Assembly: GCA_031265535.1 (NCBI GenBank)
Contig: JAISCO010000257.1
Location: 1-15,951 of the forward strand
Source: Spirochaetaceae bacterium
GTDB lineage: Bacteria; Spirochaetota; Spirochaetia; Treponematales; Breznakiellaceae
Length of the DNA: 15,951 bases
Reading direction: 5' to 3'
Below the pieces are notes generated by a model, which made no database searches, had not been told where the DNA came from, and saw only the letters and a program-made list of their open reading frames with translations. The first letter of the stretch is position 1, and each line of letters begins with the position of its first letter. Position numbers and translations under genes: made by a program. Below, piece after piece: positions 1 through 6,073 of the stretch.

Positions 1-130
1 AACGGCTAGGTCATTGCGCTACGCTCCATTCCCACGCCGTTGCTCCGGCACATTTTGTCGGCCCTGGTCTTTGCTGCGCAAAGCCCTTATCCGGGCCGCC
101 AAAACGTCGTAAACAGCCGGAACGTTAGGC
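1..130 (+). repeat. attC site, left end cut by window
   Basis: The R' box GTTAGGC lies at 124-130, preceded by the conserved arm CGTAAACAGCCGGAAC shared with the next attC. The window opens with AAC, which could be the end of the matching R'' box. The inner stem TTTTGTCGGCCC / GGGCCGCCAAAA pairs with one mismatch. The outer left arm (GGCTAGGTCA) pairs poorly with the right arm, so this site may be chimeric. Confidence 0.65.
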
Positions 131-171
131 GACATTGGGCCTAAATTTTTTTTCAAATCTTCAAAAAAGTA

Positions 172-201
172 TTGACAAATAATGAAAAATGGTTCCATAA
201 T
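172..201 (+). promoter_or_regulatory. Cassette 1 promoter
   Basis: The -35 box TTGACA is at 172-177 and the -10 box CATAAT at 196-201, with an 18-bp spacer. It sits 41 bp after the R' box, as in the other cassettes. The TTG of this -35 box could be misread as a start codon of the gene that follows. Confidence 0.6.
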
Positions 202-231
202 ATTGTGGAAGAATTATTGGAGGAGGCAAAA

Positions 232-852
232 ATGGCCACGTTTAAATATTGGAAAGATGAAAATTATATTAGGGAATATGAAGATGGGAAAATAGAAGAT
301 CTCAATCAAAGTCTGATAAAACATGAAATTAAAAAAAACATACACGGAAAAATAATGGAAAATGGTGAACAAATAAAAAAAACCAGCAAAAATGAAGCAA
401 AAGCCGAATGGTTTTTTAATGCCATGAATGTGATGGATGATCTGCTTGATGAAGAAACAAAAAAGAAAGTCCGTGAAGATTGCGCTTGCTGCCTTGAAGG
501 AAAGCGGCATAAATTATGTAGAACTGTAAATAAAGACTATAAAACGCCGGAAGAAAGAATACAGGCAATAAACGAAAGCCATTATATTTTTGGACATGAA
601 ATAAAAATAATTGGGTTAGGTAAATATGAAGTAGCCTTTTTTGATGAAAAAATGCCAGAAAAGAGGTGTTCTTGTCTTAAAGTTGTAATGAATAAAAAAA
701 TGTCAAAAACTTATTGTTATTGTTGTGGTAAACATGTAAAACATCATCTTGAAACAGTATTGAATAAAAAATTACAAGTTGAAATTTTAGCTTCCGCATT
801 ATCAAGCATGGGAAAAAAGAGTTGTCGTTTTATATTGGAAGAACTAGAATAA
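232..852 (+). CDS. Cassette-borne Cys-rich protein of unknown function
   Basis: This 206-aa protein starts at ATG 232, chosen because GGAGGAGG lies at 219-226 and the promoter lies upstream; the TTG at 172 in the same frame belongs to the -35 box. The first 80 residues are charged and Lys/Glu-rich. The second half is rich in paired cysteines: DCACCLEGKRHKLC, then RCSCLK, then TYCYCCGKHVKHH, followed by LASALSSMGKKSC near the end. The CxCC and CYCCGxHxKHH blocks suggest metal or substrate binding. They resemble, from memory, an uncharacterised Firmicutes/spirochaete family (perhaps DUF6144), but I cannot confirm the name. No signal peptide or membrane segment is seen. It is alone in its cassette. 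Confidence 0.8.
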   Translation: MATFKYWKDENYIREYEDGKIEDLNQSLIKHEIKKNIHGKIMENGEQIKKTSKNEAKAEWFFNAMNVMDDLLDEETKKKVREDCACCLEGKRHKLCRTVNKDYKTPEERIQAINESHYIFGHEIKIIGLGKYEVAFFDEKMPEKRCSCLKVVMNKKMSKTYCYCCGKHVKHHLETVLNKKLQVEILASALSSMGKKSCRFILEELE

Positions 853-903
853 AAAAAGGATAATAATAAATATCACTAAAAATGTGGAGTACGGCCCAAC
901 ATC

Positions 904-1076
904 GCCTAACAGGACTGTTTACGCTTCGCCCCTTTGGGGCTTGGCCTCCGTTCGCCTAGCTCAATCGGCCTGCGGCCTCATTCGCACGGCTCATTCCGGC
1001 ACATTTGGGCGACACGAAACCCTACGGGTTTCTTTATAGTGCCGCCCAAACGTCGTAAACAGCCGGAACGTTATGT
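904..1076 (+). repeat. attC site between cassettes 1 and 2
   Basis: R'' GCCTAAC is at 904-910 and R' GTTATGT at 1070-1076. The outer arms CTGTTTACG (915-923) and CGTAAACAG pair perfectly. Inside are further stems, including TTTGGGCG / CGCCCAAA and a small hairpin around GAAACCC...GGGTTTC. At 173 bp it is longer than most described attC sites. Confidence 0.8.
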
Positions 1077-1115
1077 GCAATGGGCCTAAATTTTTAAAAA
1101 AATCGTTAAAAATAC

Positions 1116-1153
1116 TTGACATGTCAGTCTGAATATAGTATTATATAAATACT
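1116..1153 (+). promoter_or_regulatory. Promoter and operator of the cassette 2 toxin-antitoxin pair
   Basis: The -35 TTGACA (1116-1121) and -10 TATTAT (1139-1144) are 17 bp apart. A 17-bp palindrome, AGTATT-ATATA-AATACT (1137-1153), overlaps the -10 box and reaches the ribosome-binding site GGAGGG (1154-1159). Its place fits binding by the antitoxin or the antitoxin-toxin complex, the usual autoregulation of such modules. That role is inferred. Confidence 0.7.
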
Positions 1154-1163
1154 GGAGGGAAAT

Positions 1164-1448
1164 ATGGCAATAAATTTGAAAAATGATATAAAATCCATCT
1201 CTTATATAAAAACCAATGCGGCTGAAATGATGAAATATGTAAATGAAAGGAAAAATCCCATTGTCATTACCCAAAATGGGGAAGCTCGGGCAGTTTTGGT
1301 TGATATAGAAACCTATCAGGAAACTCAGGATGCTTTTGCTTTGATAAACCTCATAAAAATCGCTGAAAAGGATATACAGGATGGAAATGTAGAACCGGCG
1401 GATAAAGTATTTGCAAAATTAAGAAAGGAAATATTTGAGAATGGCTGA
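1164..1448 (+). CDS. Phd/YefM-family antitoxin
   Basis: This 94-aa protein has the Phd/YefM DNA-binding fold. The pattern is SISYIKTNAAEMMKYVNE, then NPIVITQNGEARAVLVDIETY, as in type II antitoxins, followed by an acidic C-terminal tail (residues 60-94) that would wrap the toxin. ATG 1164 has GGAGGG just upstream. The gene overlaps the toxin gene by 8 bp, so translation is probably coupled. The expected role is to neutralise the partner toxin and repress the shared promoter through the palindrome at 1137-1153. Modules like this are thought to stabilise integron arrays against cassette loss. Confidence 0.9.
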   Translation: MAINLKNDIKSISYIKTNAAEMMKYVNERKNPIVITQNGEARAVLVDIETYQETQDAFALINLIKIAEKDIQDGNVEPADKVFAKLRKEIFENG

Positions 1449-1776
1449 GGAAATAAAAAGGTATAATGTAAATATAACGGCCACTGCAAAAAAAGATTTA
1501 CGGGAAATTATATCATATATTTCACGGAATAATCCTCAAAATTTCTTAGAAATACTGGAAAGGATAGAAGCAAGAATAAAAACACCGGATCATTTTCCAA
1601 ATAGAGGAAGCTATGTACCTGAACTGTTGATAAAAAACATAAAAGAATACCGGCAAATAACGGAATCACCATGGAGAATAATATACAGAGTTGATAAAGA
1701 TATAGTGACGGTATTATTGATAATAGATTCAAGAAGAAATATACAGGATATATTAACACAAAGACTAATAAAATAA
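1441..1776 (+). CDS. ParE/RelE-superfamily toxin
   Basis: This 111-aa protein has the ParE/RelE fold order: an N-terminal strand (YNVNITATAKKDL), two helices (REIISYISRNNPQNFLEILERIEARI), then the strands EYRQITESPWRIIYRV and TVLLIIDSRRNIQDIL. The WRIIYRV segment followed by a DSRRNIQ/D-type end is typical of this superfamily. ParE members poison gyrase and RelE members cleave mRNA on the ribosome; the sequence alone does not settle which applies. ATG 1441 is chosen over the in-frame TTG six bases upstream. All parts are present, so the toxin is probably active. It lies 3' of its antitoxin in the same cassette, ending just before the attC. Confidence 0.9.
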   Translation: MAEEIKRYNVNITATAKKDLREIISYISRNNPQNFLEILERIEARIKTPDHFPNRGSYVPELLIKNIKEYRQITESPWRIIYRVDKDIVTVLLIIDSRRNIQDILTQRLIK

Positions 1777-1792
1777 ATGTACGGCCCACTGC

Positions 1793-1954
1793 ACATAACA
1801 GGCTTGCATATGCTCCGCGCCCATTCGGGCGCTCCGGTCGGCCAGGCAACTGCGCTCCCACGCCTCCCTGTACCCACATTTTTACAAGCTCTGGAAATCT
1901 GCGGTTTCCCTTATCGGGCTTGCAAAAACACCATATACAGCCGGAACGTTAGGC
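1793..1954 (+). repeat. attC site between cassettes 2 and 3
   Basis: R'' ACATAAC is at 1793-1799 and R' GTTAGGC at 1948-1954. The left arm AGGCTTGCATATG pairs with the right arm CATATACAGCCGG with small bulges. The site is 162 bp long and closely related to the other attC sites on the right arm (CAGCCGGAAC). Confidence 0.8.
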
Positions 1955-2001
1955 ACAATGCCTAAAATCATCCAAAATATACAATTTTTTCGGAAAATCA
2001 C

Positions 2002-2030
2002 TTGCATTTTGTAAGACAATGTGTTATTAT
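2002..2030 (+). promoter_or_regulatory. Cassette 3 promoter
   Basis: The -35 TTGCAT (2002-2007) and -10 TATTAT (2025-2030) are 17 bp apart. The spacer holds TTGT-AAG-ACAA, the centre of an imperfect palindrome of about 19 bp, a plausible BrnA operator. The expected start of transcription falls at the ATG of a 5-codon ORF (2037), so any message for that ORF would be leaderless. Confidence 0.6.
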
Positions 2031-2047
2031 CTTTTTATGGATAATGA

Positions 2048-2176
2048 ATGGTAAATGATATTACTTTGTTTGTAGTTGAAACTGAAATTACATACAATTT
2101 AATACGGATAATATCAGCCCGAAAGGCGAACAAGAATGAAAGGGAGAAATATAATGGCGAAAATAGTCTATCATAA
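2048..2176 (+). pseudogene. brnT: brnT toxin remnant (C-terminal third only)
   Basis: Frame 2048-2176 reads a 42-residue peptide ending in the BrnT signature: LFVVETE, then IRIISARKANKNEREKY. Full BrnT toxins (RNase, RelE-like fold) are about 90 aa, so the N-terminal half, with the conserved KHG region, is missing. Just upstream, ATG 2037 encodes only MDNEW before a stop. That resembles the usual BrnT start (M-x-F-E-W-D), which suggests an internal deletion joined codon 5 to about codon 50 out of frame. The fragment overlaps the start of brnA by 23 bp, the normal brnT-brnA layout. It has no clear ribosome-binding site. It is very unlikely to be an active toxin. Confidence 0.8.
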
Positions 2177-2453
2177 GATACCCCAAAAAATATCCCAAAA
2201 GGGACTTAAAGAATTGGAAAATCTCAGGCAAATGGACGATGACGATATTGATTATAGTGATGCTCCACCGTTGAATAAAAAACAATTGGATGAGGTGGCA
2301 CGTATTGTTAGAGAAAGAAGAGAACGGATGCCTTCAATAACATTACGAATTCCATCACAAATTCTTGCTAAATATAAAGAGCTAGGAAAAGGATACACCA
2401 GTATTATGGCACATATACTGTGTGAATATATACAAGAACATAGTCAAACATAA
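2154..2453 (+). CDS. brnA: BrnA-family antitoxin
   Basis: This 99-aa protein starts at ATG 2154, which has AGGGAG at 2141-2146; an in-frame ATG 18 bp upstream lacks one. It shows both BrnA hallmarks: an acidic toxin-binding segment DDDDIDYSDAPPL (about residues 31-43) and a C-terminal ribbon-helix-helix DNA-binding part (SITLRIPSQILAKYKELGKGYTSIM). BrnA binds the BrnT RNase and represses the operon promoter. Here the toxin partner is only a fragment, so this antitoxin is an orphan. It could act as a stand-alone repressor or protect against BrnT toxins encoded elsewhere. The family call is firm; the present role is inferred. Confidence 0.9.
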   Translation: MAKIVYHKIPQKISQKGLKELENLRQMDDDDIDYSDAPPLNKKQLDEVARIVRERRERMPSITLRIPSQILAKYKELGKGYTSIMAHILCEYIQEHSQT

Positions 2454-2489
2454 AAATTGTAAAATGGGTTGATCAAAAATAGGCACTGC

Positions 2490-2578
2490 GTCTAACAGGA
2501 CTGTTTATGCTCCGCTCCCATTCAGGCGCTCTGGCAGTCTGTTGCGCTTGTAGGTTTTGCTGCTCACCTGCGGTGAAT
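2490..2578 (+). repeat. Truncated attC at end of cassette 3
   Basis: R'' GTCTAAC (2490-2496) and the left arm AGGACTGTTTATG match the left arm of the attC at 904, but no complementary right arm or R' box follows. The similarity stops at the C14 tract. The array therefore ends here by deletion or rearrangement. Confidence 0.7.
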
Positions 2579-2697
2579 CCCCCCCCCCCCCCAGAGAGAA
2601 AGAGATTAAAGCAGTTTCCCAAGAAATTGAAGTTATGAAAAAGTCTTCATATCTGAAGCTGTTCCAAGACTTCAGTTTTGGAACCGGCTCATCTTAA
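2554..2697 (+). pseudogene. Unidentified gene fragment downstream of the C14 tract
   Basis: An open frame runs from 2554 through the C14 tract to the stop at 2695-2697. After the tract it reads REKEIKAVSQEIEVMKK followed by SSYLKLFQDFSFGTGSS, which looks like the natural C-terminus of a protein. The upstream part is attC sequence and the frame has no convincing start. I do not recognise the family. Its stop overlaps the stop of the convergent minus-strand gene. It may be a gene whose 5' part was lost in the rearrangement that cut the attC. Confidence 0.35.
2579..2592. repeat. C14 homopolymer at the end of the cassette array
   Basis: Fourteen consecutive C residues mark the joint between attC-like sequence and an unrelated coding fragment. 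It is one of three C/G runs of 14 or more in this window. Confidence 0.9.
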
Positions 2698-3077
2698 AAT
2701 ATTTTTCCAAGTATATGCTTCAATATTACTATACCGGTTATCGCCCAAATTATTATTACAGGTATTCCATAATACCATCTTTTATATTTCCTATCTATTA
2801 TTATTTTTTCTGCCTCTTCTTTACATTCTTCAAATATATTCTTTGGAATAATTATTATTGATAAATATATTAATAGTGGTAATATTATCAAATCATCAAG
2901 ATAACCCAGTACGGGGATAAAATCGGGTATTAAATCCAACGGAGATAAGGCATAAATTATCGCGGCTGCGCCTATTATCTTTGCGGGCATTGGAACATCT
3001 TTTCGTTTATACGCAATATACAGGATTGATAAATTCCGGGTGATTTGTTTAGATTTTTCCTTTAATTTTGCAAACAT
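2694..3077 (-). CDS. YkvA-like (DUF1232) membrane protein
   Basis: This 127-aa protein carries the DUF1232 signature YALSPLDLIPDFIPVLGYLD (about residues 42-61), followed by a hydrophobic helix (DLIILPLLIYLSIIII) and a second C-terminal membrane segment (YGIPVIIIWAITGIVILKHIL). Members of this family (Bacillus YkvA and many others) are small inner-membrane proteins without a defined biochemical role. The gene is 57 bp downstream of crcB on the same strand and probably cotranscribed. ATG 3077 has AGGG a few bases upstream. The 3' end abuts the plus-strand fragment ending at 2697. Confidence 0.88.
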   Translation of the reverse strand: MFAKLKEKSKQITRNLSILYIAYKRKDVPMPAKIIGAAAIIYALSPLDLIPDFIPVLGYLDDLIILPLLIYLSIIIIPKNIFEECKEEAEKIIIDRKYKRWYYGIPVIIIWAITGIVILKHILGKIF

Positions 3078-3098
3078 TCAGTTACCCTATTTGGCAGG

Positions 3099-3125
3099 GC
3101 CGCCTAATACTTCGCATCAGGCGGC
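3099..3125 (-). other. Hairpin between crcB and the DUF1232 gene
   Basis: GCCGCCT (3099-3105) pairs perfectly with AGGCGGC (3119-3125) around a 13-nt loop. It follows the crcB stop. No T run follows, so it is not a classical terminator; it may be an mRNA-stability or processing hairpin. Confidence 0.45.
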
Positions 3126-3133
3126 GGCGATCT

Positions 3134-3511
3134 TCACTTTGTAAATATTATTTTATTCAGCCATATTCCCAATAGTACAAATAGTATGCACAAAACATTA
3201 TTCAATAATATATTTATGACGGCATGTTTAATATTGCCGCTCATAATATATTGAACTGTTTCCAGTGAATATGTTGAAAATGTTGTATAGCCTCCCAAAA
3301 AACCGGTTATTAAAAGTAATTTCCATTTGATGTTTATAGAAAACGTGTCGAAAATGTTTATCAAAAAACCCATTAGTAACGCGCCAACACAATTAACAAA
3401 AAGGGTACCATGAGGAAATTTAGACGCTATAGAAGAACTTATGAATTGGCTTGAAAAATAACGTAATACCGCCCCAATTCCACCGCCAATAATAACATAT
3501 AGAAAATTCAT
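3134..3511 (-). CDS. crcB: Fluoride channel CrcB/FluC
   Basis: This 125-aa four-helix membrane protein matches the Fluc fluoride channel family. Seen in order are GGGIGAVLRYFSSQ at the N-terminus, HGTLFVNCVGALLMGFL (residues about 34-50) with the conserved Asn, and GFLGGYTTFSTYSLE (about 70-84) with the Phe-box TTFSTYS. The length is normal. Dimers of this protein export fluoride across the inner membrane. ATG 3511 is preceded by AGGAG at good spacing. The 130 bp upstream show no fluoride-riboswitch pattern that I can recognise. It probably heads a two-gene transcript with the DUF1232 gene. Confidence 0.95.
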   Translation of the reverse strand: MNFLYVIIGGGIGAVLRYFSSQFISSSIASKFPHGTLFVNCVGALLMGFLINIFDTFSINIKWKLLLITGFLGGYTTFSTYSLETVQYIMSGNIKHAVINILLNNVLCILFVLLGIWLNKIIFTK

Positions 3512-4187
3512 TGGTGTTTTCTCCTGTACTTTCTCGAATAAGTTCCCATCTTAAAAGACTTGGCGGATTTTTAGTCCCGCATAAGCAGCAATGAACCTAG
3601 TGTTCACGTTATAGAATGAAGTTTAATGTTATTTTACATCACTAAAACAGAAAATACAACAACCTGCATCGCGGGTTCAGCAGTTTTACTTTTAGCGCAT
3701 ATAGTGATTCTATTTGCAAAAAACCGGGCTTTCCGCTCCACTATCCACTGACCACTTTTAATTGTTAATGAGTGGGGACAAAACAGTGCGGTGCACTGTT
3801 TTGCCTGACGCAAACTTGTTTGCGCATTTGCCGCCTGCTTTACCCCAAAGGTAAGGACAAGACCGGAATGTTCGCCAACTTTCGTTGGCGCGCGCAGCGG
3901 AATGAGGACTATGTAGCGCGGACTGTAAGCGGCATGTAACAGTAAGTTTTTTGTGCCTACGCCATGCTGCATTACCATGCACACGCTCACTAAGAGAGCG
4001 TGCCGTTTTTTGGGCGGGGGGAGCAGCGACAAAAAATTTATCATCGACCTCAAAATTTTAACGGTTTATGATAAATGCGCTTCCCCTTTTTATTTGAAAC
4101 CGACTCAACTGTCATTGCTCATTCCTCATTCCTCATTGCTAATTGTTCATTGTTCCTCTTAAAAACATTCAAATTCCAGTATATACT
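3512..4187. other. Gene-free, hairpin-rich spacer (676 bp)
   Basis: No convincing gene is present. Perfect small hairpins are CAAAACAGTG/CACTGTTTTG (3779-3803), CGCAAAC/GTTTGCG (3809-3824), CGCCAAC/GTTGGCG (3873-3890) and CACGCTC/GAGCGTG (3982-4002). Near 4117-4140 the motif CTCATTC is repeated. Long open frames on the minus strand (for example 3634-4053) have spacer-like composition and no ribosome-binding site. Confidence 0.6.
3982..4011 (+). terminator. Terminator-like hairpin
   Basis: CACGCTC (3982-3988) pairs with GAGCGTG (3996-4002), followed by CCG and six T (4006-4011). It reads as a rho-independent terminator on the plus strand, but no plus-strand gene is seen upstream in the spacer. 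Confidence 0.35.
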
Positions 4188-4967
4188 ATGAAAATGGATA
4201 ATCTTGTAAGATTTTTGAGAAGGCTGCCCGCTGCGGGAATTTTTATATTTGCGGCTTTAGCAGCCTGTATTTCATGTTCAACGCGGCTGAACTGTGAAAT
4301 ACACGGCGACGGACGCGCCGATATGGTTTTGAACAGCGCCCTGCTGCCTGCCATGAACGGATTGCTAAAGAATCTTGCCGCGCGGAGCGGCGGGGAAAAC
4401 GACGCGCCGGTTCTTGACGCTTCATTGATAAACAAGGCGCTTGCGCGGATGACAGGCATTGAATCCGCAGCGCTGCGTAACACGGCGGAAAACAATATGG
4501 ACGGCCGTATTGTAATATCGAACATCGGATTGTTTTTTAACCACGCCGCGGATGCTGTTTCCAAGCAAAACGCGATAAAACAAATCCCGCTTGCCGTTTG
4601 GGAACAAACGCCCTATGGCGGCAGTTTTAAGGCAGCGATAAATCGGGACACGGGGCAACAACTCTTGTCGCTGCTTACGCCGGAGCTTGTGGATTATCTT
4701 TCCGCTTTGATGGCGCCAATCGCCACAGGTGAAATCATTGATAAGGCTGCTTACCTTGAATTAGTGAGTTCTGTTTATGGTAAAACGATTGCCGCCGAAC
4801 TGCCGCGGGCGGAGCTTTTGCTGGCTATTGACTTTCCCGGTCCGGTGGAATACATATCCGGCGGGGCTTACCGTGGGAATCATACGGAATTTAAACTTCC
4901 GCTTCTTGACCTGCTTGTTCTTGATAAAGCTGTCGTGTATGAAGTCCGCTGGACTCCGTGGCGATAG
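4188..4967 (+). CDS. Lipoprotein of unknown function
   Basis: This 259-aa protein starts at ATG 4188. Its N-terminus has basic residues (RFLRRL), a hydrophobic stretch (AAGIFIFAALAA) and a lipobox ending in Cys (LAAC, with a second Cys three residues on), so it should be lipid-anchored. After it comes LNCEIHGDGRADMVL, then a mostly helical domain, and the end forms strands (LLLAIDFPGPVEYISGG, FKLPLLDLLVLDKAVVYEVRW). A start-proximal strand like CEIHGDGRADM resembles spirochaete lipoproteins with an LppM-like beginning, but I cannot assign a function. No clear ribosome-binding site precedes the start. It stands alone and faces the epimerase gene convergently. Confidence 0.8.
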   Translation: MKMDNLVRFLRRLPAAGIFIFAALAACISCSTRLNCEIHGDGRADMVLNSALLPAMNGLLKNLAARSGGENDAPVLDASLINKALARMTGIESAALRNTAENNMDGRIVISNIGLFFNHAADAVSKQNAIKQIPLAVWEQTPYGGSFKAAINRDTGQQLLSLLTPELVDYLSALMAPIATGEIIDKAAYLELVSSVYGKTIAAELPRAELLLAIDFPGPVEYISGGAYRGNHTEFKLPLLDLLVLDKAVVYEVRWTPWR

Positions 4968-5011
4968 TGTTGGAACCGGATCACCCGGCGGCATTAGGCG
5001 CGATAGCCGCT

Positions 5012-5042
5012 ACAGGCGCGATGTCTGAACGCCGGCGCCTGT
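5012..5042. terminator. Hairpin between convergent genes, possible bidirectional terminator
   Basis: ACAGGCGC (5012-5019) and GCGCCTGT (5035-5042) pair perfectly with a 15-nt loop, 45 bp after the lipoprotein stop and 33 bp before the end of the epimerase gene. The T run is poor (TGTTATT), so efficiency is doubtful. Confidence 0.4.
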
Positions 5043-5043
5043 T

Positions 5044-5103
5044 ATTCGCAAAGTCTGCTTAATATCCCGCAAATTTACACCTTCAGGGCGGGGAGGCTCA
5101 TTC
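5044..5103. repeat. REP-like repeat, copy B
   Basis: It matches the repeat at 6460-6537 from ATTCGCAAAGTCTG through GGGCGGGGAGGCTCATTC, with a few substitutions and a 3-bp gap. It contains the CCCGC...GGGCGGG inverted arms. The epimerase reading frame ends inside it, so its last residues (GMSLPALKV) are encoded by the repeat. Confidence 0.75.
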
Positions 5104-6072
5104 CTGCTTGTATGAGATAGTTAGAGTATGCTTCGATAATCATGTCCTGGTCGCTATAGCGCGGCATCCAGTTAAGGTCCCGTTCAGTTTCTGAAATATC
5201 AAGTATATAATTTTCGTCAGCAATCATATATTGTTCCCTATACATGATTTCAAGACCGATAGTACCAAGAAACGACAGCATCGCCTTCACTATTTTACCG
5301 TTGGTAGGGATAACCGGACTATGAGAACCCGCTTTTTTTATCAAATTCTTTAGAAGATCCAGCTCGGTTGGCGGATTTTTTGAGCCAAGATTGTATTCCT
5401 TGTTTGGGCATCCCAATTGCATCGCGGCTATCGTTGCGGAAACACAGTCAAATACTGAAACCATCTGGTAACAGTTTTTGCCGGATCCAATGACGGGAAC
5501 CGGCAAATTATGATTTATCAAAAAAAACAATTTCTCTAATATTCCCAATCTTCCTGGGCCTATTATCATGCGGGGACGAAATATCGTAATATTGATTCCT
5601 TTTTTTCTGTATTCCCGGCATATATCTTCCGCAGCCTTTTTACTTTGACCATAAGGACCGAATGGAATTTGCGGATGCTGTATATCAACGGGCAAATACT
5701 GCGGCTTTCCATAAATCATGTCAGTTGTATACTGAATAAATTGGCGGCATTCCGTCTGGATAATAAAATCTAAGATATTTTTCGTACCTTGCGTGTTAGT
5801 ATCAAAAAAGTACGCATGAGTATTATCGCGCGGTACCCGATGATGGTATTGATTTGCGGCAAGATTTATCACAATGTCTTCTGTAGAAAGGGAAATTTTC
5901 TTAAAATCATCGGGGGGGGGGGGGGCTTTATATCGCATGATACGAACTGTACCTGCTCATGGATATGAGAATTCTCAATATCGCATATAATAACCTGTTC
6001 ACCCTTTTGCGCTAACGCTTTTACCAGCCAATAACCTACAAAGCCGTTGCCGCCGAAAATTATAACCCTCAC
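5075..6072 (-). CDS. NAD-dependent epimerase/dehydratase, out of frame at a C14 tract
   Basis: This is an extended SDR nucleotide-sugar or lipid-sugar epimerase/dehydratase. GTG 6072 is the likely start (AGGAG 5 nt upstream, one base after the preceding stop). The N-terminal 49 residues carry the Rossmann motif GGNGFVG and the acidic end of beta-2 (ICDIE). Then comes the C14 tract (5912-5925). The rest is in another frame: VINLAANQYHH, QYTTDMIYG, the catalytic Y-x-x-x-K as YGQSKK, and NLGSKNPPTELDLL. As sequenced, translation ends after 67 aa. With 12 or 15 C the halves join through four or five Pro into 331-332 aa, normal for the family. Everything else is intact, so this looks like the OFF state of a phase-variable gene rather than decay. 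A sequencing error in the homopolymer is the main alternative. Confidence 0.88.
5912..5925 (-). repeat. C14 tract (coding strand) inside the epimerase gene
   Basis: Fourteen C on the coding strand follow the codon for Lys49 and encode a Pro run in the loop after the third Rossmann strand. A tract of 3n gives the full protein; 14 shifts the frame. This is a typical slipped-strand mispairing site. Confidence 0.85.
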
Positions 6073-6073
6073 T

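Larger units (their letters stand above)
1..2592 (+). mobile_element. Integron gene-cassette array (three cassettes, no integrase in window)
   Basis: Three short gene units are separated by long imperfect palindromes with integron attC properties. Each unit begins with the last six bases of an R' box (GTTAGGC, GTTATGT, GTTAGGC) and ends at an R'' box that is the reverse complement of that same start (GCCTAAC, ACATAAC, GTCTAAC with one mismatch). This is the rule for mobile cassettes. Cassette 1 is 125-1070, cassette 2 is 1071-1948, cassette 3 starts at 1949 and its attC is truncated near 2578. All genes point the same way, and two of the three cassettes are toxin-antitoxin modules, as is common in sedentary chromosomal integrons. 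No intI gene is visible, so it would have to lie left of the window or be absent. Confidence 0.85.

Noticed and set aside
172..231. TTG start at 172 for the cassette 1 protein
   Set aside because: The TTG is part of a TTGACA -35 box; ATG 232 has a strong GGAGGAGG site.
1508..1965. Open frames across the ParE gene and the attC at 1793
   Set aside because: They are antisense to a clear toxin gene or run through attC palindromes, with no start signals.
3512..3640. Fluoride riboswitch before crcB
   Set aside because: The conserved GGNGATGG...TTCGCC core is not seen in the leader on the minus strand.
3634..4053. Minus-strand open frame of 139 codons in the crcB-lipoprotein spacer
   Set aside because: It runs through several perfect hairpins, has no ribosome-binding site or recognisable motif, and its composition is that of the spacer.
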